Assembly (NCBI RefSeq): GCF_011772445.1
Contig: NZ_WVZN01000036.1
Location: 18,264-82,263, forward strand
DNA length: 64,000 nt
Source: Hydrogenophaga sp.
GTDB lineage: Bacteria; Pseudomonadota; Gammaproteobacteria; Burkholderiales; Burkholderiaceae_C
Direction: 5' to 3'
Shown here: positions 27,715 to 38,229 of the stretch, one piece after another
Layout of the letters: each line of letters begins with the position of its first letter
Position numbering within the stretch: position 1 is the stretch's first letter
The notes under the pieces: model-generated
What the model saw: only the letters and a program-made list of their open reading frames with translations
The model's database searches: none
What the model was told of the DNA's origin: nothing
Made by a program: the position numbers and the translations under genes

Positions 27715-28515
27715 ATGCAGCCCGCCCCGCCCCGCTCGCCGGCCGATCGCCGCCACTGGCTGCTCGCCGTCGGCGCCGCGCTGGCGGGCTGCGCCACGCC
27801 GGGCGACCCGCCTCCCGGGGGCCCCGGTGACGACGCCATCGATGGCTCGGCCTGGGCGAAGGCCTGCCGGTTCGACGGTCTCACCGCCGCCGGCCCCTGG
27901 CACCACCGCCGCTATGGCAACCGCCGCCCCACCGACTACCGCGCCACCATGTTCGACGGGCATCCCGCGCTGCACGCGCGCAGCGACGCGGGCAACAGCC
28001 TGCTGCGCCTGGCCCTGAAGCCGACCGAGCTGCCGCCCGGCGCACGGTTGCGCTTTGCGTGGCGGGCCGATGCGCTGATGGAGCAGGCCGACATGAAAGA
28101 CCCTCAGGCCGACGACGCCGTGGCGCGGGTGCTGCTCAGCTTCGACGGCGACCGCCAGTCCTGGAGCCGGCGCGACCACATGCTCTCCGAGCTGGCCCAC
28201 CTGATGACCGGCGAACCCCTGCCCTACGCCACGCTGATGTACGTGTGGGACAACCGCTACCCCGTGGGCACCGTGGTCGAGAACCCCCACACGCGGCGCA
28301 TCCGCAAACTGGTGGTGCAGCAGGGGCCGCAGCAACTGGGGCGATGGGTGGAGCATGAACGCGACGTACGCGCCGACTACCTCGCGGCCTTCGGCCAGCC
28401 CCCGGGCCCCCTCACCGCCGTTGGGCTGATGACCGATGCCAACAACCTGGCCACCCGGGCCGAGGCCTGGTACGGGCCGCTGACGCTGCGCGAGCTCTCG
28501 CTGACCACGCGCTGA
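27715..28515 (+). CDS. DUF3047 lipoprotein
   Basis: A 266-residue protein with an arginine-containing N-terminus, a hydrophobic stretch and a lipobox LAGC (Cys at about 26), so it is probably an exported lipoprotein. The remainder matches the DUF3047 pattern: LRFAWRADALMEQADMKDPQADDAVARVLLSFDG, TLMYVWDNRYPVGTVVENPHTRRIRKLVV and LMTDANNLATRAEAWYG. The beta-rich, sugar-binding-like look of the family is suggestive, but no function is known. Follows the Smr gene behind a strong hairpin and may have its own weak promoter (CATGAT, 27701-27706). Confidence 0.8.
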   Translation: MQPAPPRSPADRRHWLLAVGAALAGCATPGDPPPGGPGDDAIDGSAWAKACRFDGLTAAGPWHHRRYGNRRPTDYRATMFDGHPALHARSDAGNSLLRLALKPTELPPGARLRFAWRADALMEQADMKDPQADDAVARVLLSFDGDRQSWSRRDHMLSELAHLMTGEPLPYATLMYVWDNRYPVGTVVENPHTRRIRKLVVQQGPQQLGRWVEHERDVRADYLAAFGQPPGPLTAVGLMTDANNLATRAEAWYGPLTLRELSLTTR

Positions 28516-28536
28516 GCCCCGCTCTCAGCCCCTGCT

Positions 28537-28956
28537 TCAACCCGGACTGTTGCGCATCCAGTCCGCCGTCTGGAAGAAGCTCTTCCTGAGCCGCTCGCGC
28601 AATTCGGCGTCCACCCCGGTCTCGCCCATGGCCTGGTCCATGCAGGCCAGCCACTGGTCGCGCTCCACGATGCCGATGGCGAACGGCATGTGCCGCATGC
28701 GCAGGCGGGGGTGGCCGAAGCGCGAGACATAGTGGTCCGGCCCGCCAAGCCAACCGCACAGGAACCAGAACAGCTTCTCGCGCGCGCTGTCCAGCGTGTT
28801 GCCGTGCGCGGCGCGCAGTTCGCGGTAAGCAGGCTCCAGGTCCATCAGGTCGTAGAAGCGGTCGACCAGCGCGCGTACGCGCGCCTCGCCGCCGATCCAC
28901 TCGAACGGGGTGGCGAACTTCGCGGGTTCTTCAGGTTGCAGGAGTTGGTCGCTCAT
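28537..28956 (-). CDS. Group II truncated hemoglobin
   Basis: A 139-residue 2-on-2 globin. PFEWIGGEARVRALVDRFYDLMD begins the fold, KLFWFLCGWLGGPDHYVSRFGHPRLRMRHMPF holds the conserved Trp and the proximal His region (HPRLRMRH), and DQWLACMDQAM completes it. Such globins bind oxygen or handle NO and peroxide in the cytoplasm. The gene starts five bases after the stop of the upstream permease gene and is certainly co-transcribed with it. Confidence 0.93.
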   Translation of the reverse strand: MSDQLLQPEEPAKFATPFEWIGGEARVRALVDRFYDLMDLEPAYRELRAAHGNTLDSAREKLFWFLCGWLGGPDHYVSRFGHPRLRMRHMPFAIGIVERDQWLACMDQAMGETGVDAELRERLRKSFFQTADWMRNSPG

Positions 28957-28961
28957 CGGGT

Positions 28962-31490
28962 TCAGGTGGCGGCGCGGCGCAAAGTTTCAACGACGGGGGT
29001 GCGCAGGATGGCGCGCAGGCCCCACCACCCGGCGGCCAGCGCCAGCACCGCACCCGCCAGCGCCCCGCCCAGCGGCACCCAGGGTGAGGCCGTCCAGGTG
29101 AATTCGAAGGCGTAGCGAGCCAGCGCCCAGCCCACGGCCACCGCCACCACCGAGGCCAGGAAGCCCGCCAGCAGGCCCACGCCCAGCAGTTCGATGCGCT
29201 GCACCTGGCGCAGCAGGCCCGAGCCGGCGCCCACGGCGCGCAGGATGGCGAATTCGCGTTCGCGCTCACCGCGCGTGGCCGTGACGGCCGCCAGCAGCAC
29301 CACCAGGCCGGCCGCCAGCGTGAAGGCGAAGAGGAATTCGATGGCCGCGATGACCTGTCCCAACACGCGTTGCACCTGCGCGATGGTCTGGCTCATGTCG
29401 ACGTTGGTGATGTTGGGAAATTCGCGCACCAGGCCGTTGTCGAAGCCCGCGGCCTGGGGCGCGCGGAAGGCGCTGATGTAGGTGATCGGCACGTCGTTCA
29501 TTTCGGCCACGGGGAACAGCACGAAGAAGTTCACCCGCATGGAGCCCCAGTCGACCTTGCGCAGGCTGGTGATGCGCCGCTCGACCGTCTGGCCGGCGAT
29601 GTCGAAGCCCAGCGCGTCGCCCAGCTTGAGGCCCAGTTCCTCGGCCAGGCCCTCTTCGACGCTCAGGCCATCGGCCTCCCCGGCTGCCCAGCGCCCGGCC
29701 ACGACGGGGTTGTTCTCCGGCCGTTCGGCCGTGTGCGACAGGTTGAACTCGCGCTCGACCAGGCGCTGCGCGCGCTCGGCCTCGAAGTCCTCGGGCTGCA
29801 CGGCCTTGCCGTTGATGGTGACCAGTCGGCCACGGATCATGGGGAACCAGTCGTACTGGCTCACGCCCGCGCGGCGCAAGGCCTGCTGGAAGGGCTGAGC
29901 CTGTTCGGGCTGCACGTTGATGACGAAGCGGTTGGGCGCATCGGGCGGTGTGGCGCTGCGCCAGCTGTCGATGAGGTCGGTGCGCAGCAGCACCAGCAGC
30001 ACCAGCGAGAGCAGACCCACGGCCAGCGCGCTGATCTGCACCACCGCGTAGGCCGGGCGCGCCGAGAGCTGGCGCGTGGCCATGACGAGGGCGCGCGGCG
30101 CGGTGGTTTCGTTCACGCTGGCGCGCAGCACGCGCACCGCCAGGTAGCTGATGGCGGCGAACAGCAGCACCGCCGCCGCGAAGCCACCCACAGCGATGCC
30201 GCCCAGCAGCAGGTCGCGGCTGGCCGCCAGCAGCAACCCGGCAAAGCCCACCACACCCAGGCCCAGCACACCCAGCGTGGCCGGCTTGAGCTGGCCCACG
30301 TCGCGGCGGATCACGCGCAGCGGTGGCACCTTGGCCAGCTGCAGCACCGGGGGCAGACCGAAGGCCAGCAGCAGCGTGAGCCCCATGCCCAGGCCCAGCA
30401 ACACCGGCACGGGACCGGGCGCGGGCAGGCTGGACTCCACCAGGCCCGCCAGCAGCAGCACGAAGACGTGGTGCACCACCCAGCCCAGCAGCACGCCAAG
30501 CGCACTGGCGAACAGGCCCACGATGGCGAACTCGACCGTGTAGGCGCGCGCCATGTTGCCTTGCGAAAGACCCAGCACGCGCAGCATGGCGCAGTCGTCC
30601 AGGTGGCGCTGCGCGAAGCCGCGCGCCGCGATGGCCACGGCCACCGCGCACAGCAGCGCGGCCAGCAGGGCCACGAGGTTGAGGAATTTCTCGGCCCGCC
30701 CCAGGGTGCGCTGCATCTCGGGCCGGCCGCCCTCGAGCGACTCCAGCCGCACGCCGCGCACGCCGGGGCGCTCGATCTCTGCGCGCGCCCAGCGGCTGAA
30801 CCCGGCCACGGCGGGCTCGGGGCCGGCCACGGCGAGCCGGTAGCTCACGCGACTGGCGGGTTGCACCAGGCCGGTGGCCGGCAGGTCGTCGTTGCGGATC
30901 ATCACGCGCGGCGCGAAGCTCATGAAGCCGCCGCCCCGGTCGGGCTCCGCTGTGAGCACGCGCGCGATGGTGAAGCGCCCGTCGCCCAGCAGCAGCGGCT
31001 GGCCCACGCGCAGGTCGAGTTGCACCAGCAGGGCCGCGTCCACCCAGGCGGTGCCGCGCGCGGGGATGCCGGGGGCGACGGCGTCGGGCGCGTCCGGCGA
31101 CTCGGACACGCGCAGCGTGCCGCGCAAGGGGTAGCCCTCGCCGACCGACTTCAGCGCCACCAGTCGCGCCGCGCCGCCCTGCTCATCGCTCGCGCGGCCC
31201 ATGGTGGGGAAGTTCAGGCTCTGCGTGTGGCGCAGGCCCAGTGCCTCGGCGCGCTCGACGAAGGCCGCGCCGGCCGGCTGGTCGGACACCACCACGGCGT
31301 CGCCGCCGATGAGGGCACTCGCGTCGCGCGTCAGGCCTCCCTGCAGGCGGTCGGCGAAGAAGCCCACGGCCGTGAGCGCGGCCACGGCGAGCGTCACGGC
31401 GATGACGAGCAGGCGCAGTTCGCCCGCGCGCCAGTCGCGCAGCAGGGACGTCCAGCCGATGCGCCAGAAGGAAGGAGCTTGGGGGTTCAT
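28962..31490 (-). CDS. FtsX-like ABC transporter permease (YbbP type)
   Basis: An 842-residue inner-membrane protein: one N-terminal membrane helix (about 22-42), a large periplasmic MacB-like domain, four central helices, a second periplasmic domain and a C-terminal FtsX domain with three helices (AAIEFLFAFTLAAGLVVLLAAVTA, LLGVGLLAGFLASVVAVAVGWAL, LGGALAGAVLALAAGWWGLR). The cytoplasmic loop GEREREFAILRAVGAGSGLLR is the ATPase coupling motif. The paired ATPase (YbbA-like) is not next to it. Mechanotransmission permeases of this type act in lipoprotein or envelope processes; the substrate is unknown. The start at 31490 gives the usual MNPQAPSFWRIGWTSLLRDW. Confidence 0.93.
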   Translation of the reverse strand: MNPQAPSFWRIGWTSLLRDWRAGELRLLVIAVTLAVAALTAVGFFADRLQGGLTRDASALIGGDAVVVSDQPAGAAFVERAEALGLRHTQSLNFPTMGRASDEQGGAARLVALKSVGEGYPLRGTLRVSESPDAPDAVAPGIPARGTAWVDAALLVQLDLRVGQPLLLGDGRFTIARVLTAEPDRGGGFMSFAPRVMIRNDDLPATGLVQPASRVSYRLAVAGPEPAVAGFSRWARAEIERPGVRGVRLESLEGGRPEMQRTLGRAEKFLNLVALLAALLCAVAVAIAARGFAQRHLDDCAMLRVLGLSQGNMARAYTVEFAIVGLFASALGVLLGWVVHHVFVLLLAGLVESSLPAPGPVPVLLGLGMGLTLLLAFGLPPVLQLAKVPPLRVIRRDVGQLKPATLGVLGLGVVGFAGLLLAASRDLLLGGIAVGGFAAAVLLFAAISYLAVRVLRASVNETTAPRALVMATRQLSARPAYAVVQISALAVGLLSLVLLVLLRTDLIDSWRSATPPDAPNRFVINVQPEQAQPFQQALRRAGVSQYDWFPMIRGRLVTINGKAVQPEDFEAERAQRLVEREFNLSHTAERPENNPVVAGRWAAGEADGLSVEEGLAEELGLKLGDALGFDIAGQTVERRITSLRKVDWGSMRVNFFVLFPVAEMNDVPITYISAFRAPQAAGFDNGLVREFPNITNVDMSQTIAQVQRVLGQVIAAIEFLFAFTLAAGLVVLLAAVTATRGEREREFAILRAVGAGSGLLRQVQRIELLGVGLLAGFLASVVAVAVGWALARYAFEFTWTASPWVPLGGALAGAVLALAAGWWGLRAILRTPVVETLRRAAT

Positions 31491-31571
31491 GGACGGCAAC
31501 CCTAACGCAAACCAAATAACAAAGCTGTCATCAGGACGCAACCCCGGGGGCACGCCAACCCCGAACCGCGA

Positions 31572-31642
31572 ATGCCACGGATCCGGCTCCGCCGGTCCGT
31601 CGGCATTGCCCCCTGGGGGGAGGCGCGCAGCGCCGCAGGGGG
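31572..31642. repeat. REP-like intergenic double hairpin next to upp
   Basis: Two adjacent hairpins fill the gap after upp. The first has outer arms ATGCC/GGCAT (31572-31576, 31602-31606) and inner GGATCCGG against CCGGTCC. The second has CCCCCTG (31609-31615) against CAGGGGG (31636-31642), enclosing GGCGC GCA GCGCC. The layout is that of a dispersed intergenic palindromic element; I recall closely similar modules in other Comamonadaceae genomes, but only one copy occurs in this window. Confidence 0.55.
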
Positions 31643-31645
31643 TTT

Positions 31646-32278
31646 CTATTTCGTTCCGAAGATGCGGTCGCCGGCGTCGCCCAGTCCCGGGACGATGTAT
31701 CCGTGCTCGTTGAGGCCGCGGTCAATGACCGGCGTGTAGACCGGCACATCAGGATGCGCATCGTGGAAGGTCTTGAGGCCTTCGGGGCAGGTGACCAGGC
31801 AGACGAAGCGGATGGAGCGGGGGTTCGTCTTCTTGAGCCGGTCCACCGCCGCCACGGCCGAGTTGCCCGTGGCCAGCATCGGGTCGAGCACGATCACGTC
31901 GCGCTCGTGCATGTCCTGCGGCATCTTGAAGTAGTACTCCACGGCCTTCAACGTGGCCGGGTCGCGGTACAGGCCGATGTGGCCTACGCGCGCACCCGGA
32001 ATGACCTGCAGCATGCCGTCGAGGAAGCCGTTGCCCGCGCGCAGGATGGAGGCCAGCACGATCTTCTTGCCGTCGATCACGCGCGACTTCATCGGCTCCA
32101 GCGGGGTCTCGATGTCGATCTCCTGCATGGGCATGTCGCGCGTGAGCTCGTAGGCCAACAGGGCGCTGAGTTCGTGCACCAGCTCGCGAAAGCTCTTCGT
32201 GCTGGTGTCCTTGCGGCGCATCAGCGTGAGCTTGTGCTGCACCAGGGGGTGGGTGATGACGTGGACGTCGCGTGCCAT
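31646..32278 (-). CDS. upp: Uracil phosphoribosyltransferase
   Basis: Salvages uracil with PRPP to UMP. The 210-residue protein has the UPRTase pattern: [54 protein letters not shown] and the PRPP loop [17 protein letters not shown], ending [11 protein letters not shown]. Length is standard. It lies 33 bp downstream of ffh on the same strand and may share its transcript. Confidence 0.97.
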   Translation of the reverse strand: MARDVHVITHPLVQHKLTLMRRKDTSTKSFRELVHELSALLAYELTRDMPMQEIDIETPLEPMKSRVIDGKKIVLASILRAGNGFLDGMLQVIPGARVGHIGLYRDPATLKAVEYYFKMPQDMHERDVIVLDPMLATGNSAVAAVDRLKKTNPRSIRFVCLVTCPEGLKTFHDAHPDVPVYTPVIDRGLNEHGYIVPGLGDAGDRIFGTK

Positions 32279-32311
32279 GGCGTGAGGTGGATGGAATTGC
32301 GGGGAGGTGGA

Positions 32312-33682
32312 TCAGCCCATGCCGGGCAACTTGGGCATGCCCTTCATGCCGCCCATGCGCTTCATCATCTTCATCAGGCCGCCGCCCTTCATCTTCTTCA
32401 TCATGCCCTGCATCTGCTCGAACTCCTTGAGCAGGCGGTTGACTTCCTGCACGTGCACGCCCGCCCCGGCGGCGATGCGGCGCTTGCGGGTGGCCTTGAT
32501 GATCTCGGGCTTGCGGCGCTCCGCCAGGGTCATGCTGCAGATGATTCCTTCCTTGCGCCGGATGTCCTTCTCGGCGCGCGAGAGGTCGGCCTCGCCGGCC
32601 TTGGCCGCCATCTGCGCGGGCAGCTTGTCGAGCAGGTTGGACAGGCCGCCCATCTGCTTCATCTGGCGCAACTGGTCGAGGAAGTCATTGAGGTCGAAGC
32701 CCTCGCCGCTCTTGACCTTGGCCGCGAGCTTCTGGGCCGAGGCCATGTCCACACCGGCCGTCACCTGCTCGACCAGGGCCACGATGTCGCCCATGCCCAG
32801 CACGCGCTGCGCGTGGCGCTCGGCGTCGAACACCTCCAGGCCATCGATCTTTTCCGAGACGCCGGCGAACTTGATCGGCGCGCCGGTGATGGAGCGCACC
32901 GACAGCGCCGCGCCGCCGCGCGCGTCGCCATCGAGCTTGGTGAGCACGATGCCGGTGAGCGGCAGCGCTTCCTTGAACGCCTTGGCGGTGTTGATCGCGT
33001 CCTGGCCCTGCATGGCGTCGACGACGAACAGGGTCTCCACCGGGTTCAGCACCGCGTGCAGCTCACGGATCTCGCGCATCAGCGCCTCGTCGATGGCGAG
33101 GCGGCCGGCGGTGTCGACCAGCAGCACGTCGAAGTGGTGGCGGCGCGCGTGGTCGAGCGCGGCGCGCGCGATGTCGGCGGGTTTCTGCTCGGGCGTGCTG
33201 GGGAACCACTCGGCGCCGGCCTGGGCGGTCACGGTCTTGAGCTGTTCGATGGCCGCCGGGCGATAGACGTCTCCCGACACGGTGAGCACCTTCTTCTTGC
33301 GCTTCTCGATCAGGTGCCGCGCCAGCTTGGCGGTGGTGGTGGTCTTGCCGGCGCCCTGCAGGCCCGCCATGAGGATGACGGCGGGGGGTTGCGCGGCCAG
33401 GTTGAGGTCGGCGACGCCCGCCCCCATGGTCGCGGCCAATTCCCGGTTCACGATGCCCACCAGCGCCTGGCCCGGGGTGAGCGAGCCCACCACGTCCGCG
33501 CCCAGCGCCTTGTCCTTCACGCGCGCGATGAAGTCGCGCACCACCGGCAGGGCCACGTCGGCTTCGAGCAAGGCCATGCGCACCTCGCGCAGCATGTCGC
33601 TCACGTTGCTTTCGGTGATGCGGGCCTGGCCACGCATTTCCTTGACGATGCGTGACAGGCGGTCGGACAGGGCTGAAGCCAT
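32312..33682 (-). CDS. ffh: Signal recognition particle protein Ffh
   Basis: SRP54 GTPase, 456 residues, which targets membrane and secreted proteins co-translationally with 4.5S RNA and FtsY. The N domain is about 1-85; the G domain has GLQGAGKTTTTAKLA, DVYRPAAIEQL, DTAGRL and TKLDGDARGGAALS; the Met-rich M domain from about 330 ends KMKGGGLMKMMKRMGGMKG. The start ATG at 33682 (MASALSDRLSRIVKEMRGQA) gives the conserved N-terminus. Divergent from the CcsA-like gene. Confidence 0.98.
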   Translation of the reverse strand: MASALSDRLSRIVKEMRGQARITESNVSDMLREVRMALLEADVALPVVRDFIARVKDKALGADVVGSLTPGQALVGIVNRELAATMGAGVADLNLAAQPPAVILMAGLQGAGKTTTTAKLARHLIEKRKKKVLTVSGDVYRPAAIEQLKTVTAQAGAEWFPSTPEQKPADIARAALDHARRHHFDVLLVDTAGRLAIDEALMREIRELHAVLNPVETLFVVDAMQGQDAINTAKAFKEALPLTGIVLTKLDGDARGGAALSVRSITGAPIKFAGVSEKIDGLEVFDAERHAQRVLGMGDIVALVEQVTAGVDMASAQKLAAKVKSGEGFDLNDFLDQLRQMKQMGGLSNLLDKLPAQMAAKAGEADLSRAEKDIRRKEGIICSMTLAERRKPEIIKATRKRRIAAGAGVHVQEVNRLLKEFEQMQGMMKKMKGGGLMKMMKRMGGMKGMPKLPGMG

Positions 33683-33825
33683 GGCTGGGGCGGAAGTGAG
33701 GAGGCGCCGACGGAGCGCCATGGGGACCCGTTGAACGGGGGATCGGGCCGCAAGGCGCCCGGGAGGCGCCGTTAAGATGTGCGGCTGATTTTAGCCCTCG
33801 GCACCTGCCGCGCTGGCCCGTGGCC

Positions 33826-34626
33826 ATGAACCTCCTGCCCCAACTGGCTTTGAACCTGCCGGCCGCCGTGCTCTCCACGCTGGCCGCGCTGGCGTATGCG
33901 CTGGTGGCCTGGGCGCACCCCCGGCTGGGCAGCTTCCAGGCGCGCGGCCTGCTGGCCATCACCTGGGGCCTGCACCTGCTGGCCCTGCTCGCCAGCCTGC
34001 TCAGCGAACCGGTGCGCTTCGGCTTCGCGCCGGCGCTGTCGGTCACGCTGTGGCTGGTGCTCACCGTCTACCTGGTCGAAAGCCGCCTGTACCCGCAGCT
34101 TCGGGCGCGCTGGGCGCTGGCCTTGATGGGGGCGGCCGTCATGCTGCTGGTCATTGCCTTTCCGGGCGCAGAACATCCGACGCTGCCCTCGGTCTGGATG
34201 CCGCTGCACTGGGCCCTGGGCATCGCGTCCTACGGACTCATCGCCGCCGCCGTGGTGCACGCCTGGCTCATGCAGCGCGCCGAGCGCGCCATGCGCAGCG
34301 GCGTCACCAGCGACACGGCCATGCCTCTGCTCACGCTGGAGCGCCTCACCTTCCGCTTCGTGGCCGCCGGTTTTCTGCTGCTCAGCCTCACGCTGGCGGC
34401 CGGCTGGCATTTCTCCGAGCAGCTCAACCAGCGCATGGTGTGGAACCACAAGACCGTGTTCTCCGTGCTGGCCTGGGCCACCATGGGTGTGCTGCTCTGG
34501 GGCCGCTGGCAACTGGGCTGGCGCGGCCGCACCGCCGTTCGCACGCTTTACGTGGGCGCAGGCTTTCTGCTGTTGGCCTACGTGGGCTCGCGCTTCGTGA
34601 TCGAGGTGCTGCTGCAACGCACATGA
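33826..34626 (+). CDS. CcsA-family cytochrome c assembly protein (YpjD-like)
   Basis: A 266-residue inner-membrane protein with eight hydrophobic segments. The WWD-like and histidine features of the family are seen as SVWMPLHWALGIASYGLIAAAVVHAWLM, GWHFSEQLNQRMVWNHKTVFSVLAW and GRWQLGWRGRTAVRTLYVG. Family members handle heme in cytochrome c maturation; the E. coli-like YpjD branch has no proven role. A GTG at 33820 two codons upstream is possible. The gene is divergent from ffh, and GTTAAGAT (33771-33778) may hold its -10. Confidence 0.88.
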   Translation: MNLLPQLALNLPAAVLSTLAALAYALVAWAHPRLGSFQARGLLAITWGLHLLALLASLLSEPVRFGFAPALSVTLWLVLTVYLVESRLYPQLRARWALALMGAAVMLLVIAFPGAEHPTLPSVWMPLHWALGIASYGLIAAAVVHAWLMQRAERAMRSGVTSDTAMPLLTLERLTFRFVAAGFLLLSLTLAAGWHFSEQLNQRMVWNHKTVFSVLAWATMGVLLWGRWQLGWRGRTAVRTLYVGAGFLLLAYVGSRFVIEVLLQRT

Positions 34627-34636
34627 CGCACCAAGA

Positions 34637-34888
34637 ATGAAATACCTGCTCGTGCTCGCCGTCGTCGTGGTGGCGTTCTACGTGTGGCGCAACAACCGCC
34701 GCACCGAGCGCCAGGAACGTGAGGCCGCCGCGCCGCCACGCCCCGAGCGCAGGCCCGGCCAGCCGATGGCCATGGTGGCCTGCCGCGCCTGCGGCACGCA
34801 CCTGCCGCTGAGCGAGGCCACCACCGGCCGCGACGGCAGCTACTGCAGCGCAGAGCACCGGCAGCGCATCGAAGGCCCGTCGGCCTGA
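34637..34888 (+). CDS. PP0621-family small membrane-anchored protein
   Basis: An 83-residue protein: an N-terminal hydrophobic anchor (MKYLLVLAVVVVAFYVW), a charged Pro/Arg linker and a C-terminal putative metal site CRACGTHLPLSEA with YCSAEH. The four-cysteine/histidine knuckle is typical of the family, whose function is unknown. It sits 10 bp after the CcsA-like gene and 8 bp before pilS, the usual betaproteobacterial order. Confidence 0.85.
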   Translation: MKYLLVLAVVVVAFYVWRNNRRTERQEREAAAPPRPERRPGQPMAMVACRACGTHLPLSEATTGRDGSYCSAEHRQRIEGPSA

Positions 34889-34896
34889 GGACCCGC

Positions 34897-36720
34897 ATGG
34901 CACGCCACGACAGTTCCAGCTTCGCGCCCTCGTGGTACTCGGCCCACGACAGCTCGGGTGCGCAGGCACACGACCAGCGCACCCGTGCCTTCGAACGCCT
35001 GTGGCGCGCCTTCATGCGGGCGCGCGTGTTCGTGGCGCTGGTGCTGCTGGCCCTGCAACTGTTCCTGCTGCTCAGCACCCAGGGAAGCACGGTCTGGCTG
35101 ACCGCCCTCGCCTCCACCTACCTGCTGGCCACCGTGGCGGTGCTGCTGATGTGGAAACCCGCGGAGCATGGCCGCGCGCCCACGGTGCAATGGCTGGTCA
35201 CCATCGGCCTGGACGTGGCGGTGGTGGCCCTGCTGCAGCACTTCCAGTCGGGCAGCAGCATCAACTTCACCCCGCTGTTCGCCCTGCCGGTGCTCACGGG
35301 CGCCATCCTCGGCCCCATGGTGCTGGGCCTGGGCACGGCGGCCGGCGTCACGCTGTTGCTGCTGGCAGAGGCCGCGGTCGACGCCTCGGGACTCGGCCAG
35401 CTGGACACCGCGCGCTTCCTGCAGGCCGGGCTGGCGGGCACGGGCTTCTTCCTGGTGGCGGTGCTGGCCCACCAGCTCGCCCTGCGCCTGGCGCGCGAAG
35501 AGGCCGTCTCGGCCAGCAGCCAGGCCGCCGCGCGCGCGCAGGCCGCCGTCAACGAGGTGGTCATCGAAAGCCTGGGCGTGGGCGTGCTGGTGATCGACAC
35601 GCACGGCGTGGTGCGCAACGCCAACCCCGCCGCGCGCGGCATGCTCATGGGCGAGAACTACCCCGAAGGCGCGCGCCTGCTGCTGTCGGCGCGGCCGAGC
35701 TGGTCGCACCTGGCCGCGCTGGTCGAGGAAAGCTTCGCCATCGACGCCGCGCTGGAGACCGAAACCACCATCGAACACGGCAACCGCCCCAGCCAGCGCC
35801 TGCACGCACGCACCAAGCTCACGCCCGCGGTGGGCGAACGCGGCTCGCTGTGCGTGCTCTTCCTCGAAGACCTGCGCGAGGTCGAGGCGCGCGTGCGGAC
35901 CGAGAAGCTCGCCTCCATGGGCCGCATGTCGGCCGCCGTGGCGCACGAGATCCGCAACCCGTTGTCGGCCATCACCCAGGCCAACGCCCTGCTCGACGAA
36001 GAGGTGCGGGAGCCCGGGCAGAAGCGCCTCACGAAGATGATCGACCAGAACGCGCAGCGGCTCTCGCGCATCGTGGACGACATCCTCAACATCGCCCGTC
36101 CCCAGCCCAGCCGAGCCGACGGCCACGTGCCGCCGCTGCCGCTCGATTCCATGGTGCGGCAGGTGACGGCGGAATGGATGCGCCAGAACAGCGTCACCCA
36201 GACCCTGGGCGTGCACCTGCACGCCTCGCAGGGCCTGGTGGCCTTCGACCCGGAACACCTGCGCCGCCTGCTGGTCAACCTGCTCGACAACGCCCTGCGC
36301 CACGCCAGCGGCAAGCCCGCGTCGATCCGCATCGTCACCCAGCCCAGCGGCAGCGAGCACCTGCGCCTGTCCATCTGGAGCGATGGCGGCCCGCTCGAGG
36401 CCAGTGTGCTCAAGCACCTGTTCGAACCCTTTTTCTCGTCCGAGAGCCGCTCCAGCGGCCTGGGCCTGTACATCTGCCGCGAGCTGTGCGAACGCTACGG
36501 AGCGCAGATCGCCTACCAGCGCGCCCGCCTGGACCAGCGCGAGGGCAACGAGTTCTACGTGCTCATGCCCTTGGCGACAGGGGCCGCGGCCACCGCCACG
36601 CCCGCGCGCGCAGGCGGCCAGCAGCTCAGCCTCTCGCCCGCGTCGAACCCGGCCCACGACCACGAGCACACCATCGTCGATCCGTTGCGCTCGGGCCACC
36701 CGCCCCTGGCCACCGGCTGA
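34897..36720 (+). CDS. pilS: Sensor histidine kinase PilS
   Basis: A 607-residue kinase. Six N-terminal membrane segments (about 40-200) are followed by a PAS-like domain (AVNEVVIESLGVGVLVIDTHGVVRNANPAARGML), the dimerisation box MGRMSAAVAHEIRNPLSAITQANALL, the N box NLLDNALRHAS and the G2 region SSGLGLYICRELCERYG. In Pseudomonas PilS senses pilin in the membrane and controls pilA through PilR and sigma-54. The 60-residue tail after the ATPase domain is disordered. Preceded by GAGGA as ribosome binding site and followed by pilR after six bases. Confidence 0.92.
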   Translation: MARHDSSSFAPSWYSAHDSSGAQAHDQRTRAFERLWRAFMRARVFVALVLLALQLFLLLSTQGSTVWLTALASTYLLATVAVLLMWKPAEHGRAPTVQWLVTIGLDVAVVALLQHFQSGSSINFTPLFALPVLTGAILGPMVLGLGTAAGVTLLLLAEAAVDASGLGQLDTARFLQAGLAGTGFFLVAVLAHQLALRLAREEAVSASSQAAARAQAAVNEVVIESLGVGVLVIDTHGVVRNANPAARGMLMGENYPEGARLLLSARPSWSHLAALVEESFAIDAALETETTIEHGNRPSQRLHARTKLTPAVGERGSLCVLFLEDLREVEARVRTEKLASMGRMSAAVAHEIRNPLSAITQANALLDEEVREPGQKRLTKMIDQNAQRLSRIVDDILNIARPQPSRADGHVPPLPLDSMVRQVTAEWMRQNSVTQTLGVHLHASQGLVAFDPEHLRRLLVNLLDNALRHASGKPASIRIVTQPSGSEHLRLSIWSDGGPLEASVLKHLFEPFFSSESRSSGLGLYICRELCERYGAQIAYQRARLDQREGNEFYVLMPLATGAAATATPARAGGQQLSLSPASNPAHDHEHTIVDPLRSGHPPLATG

Positions 36721-36726
36721 GCCCAG

Positions 36727-38203
<1,477 letters not shown>

Positions 38204-38229
<26 letters not shown>

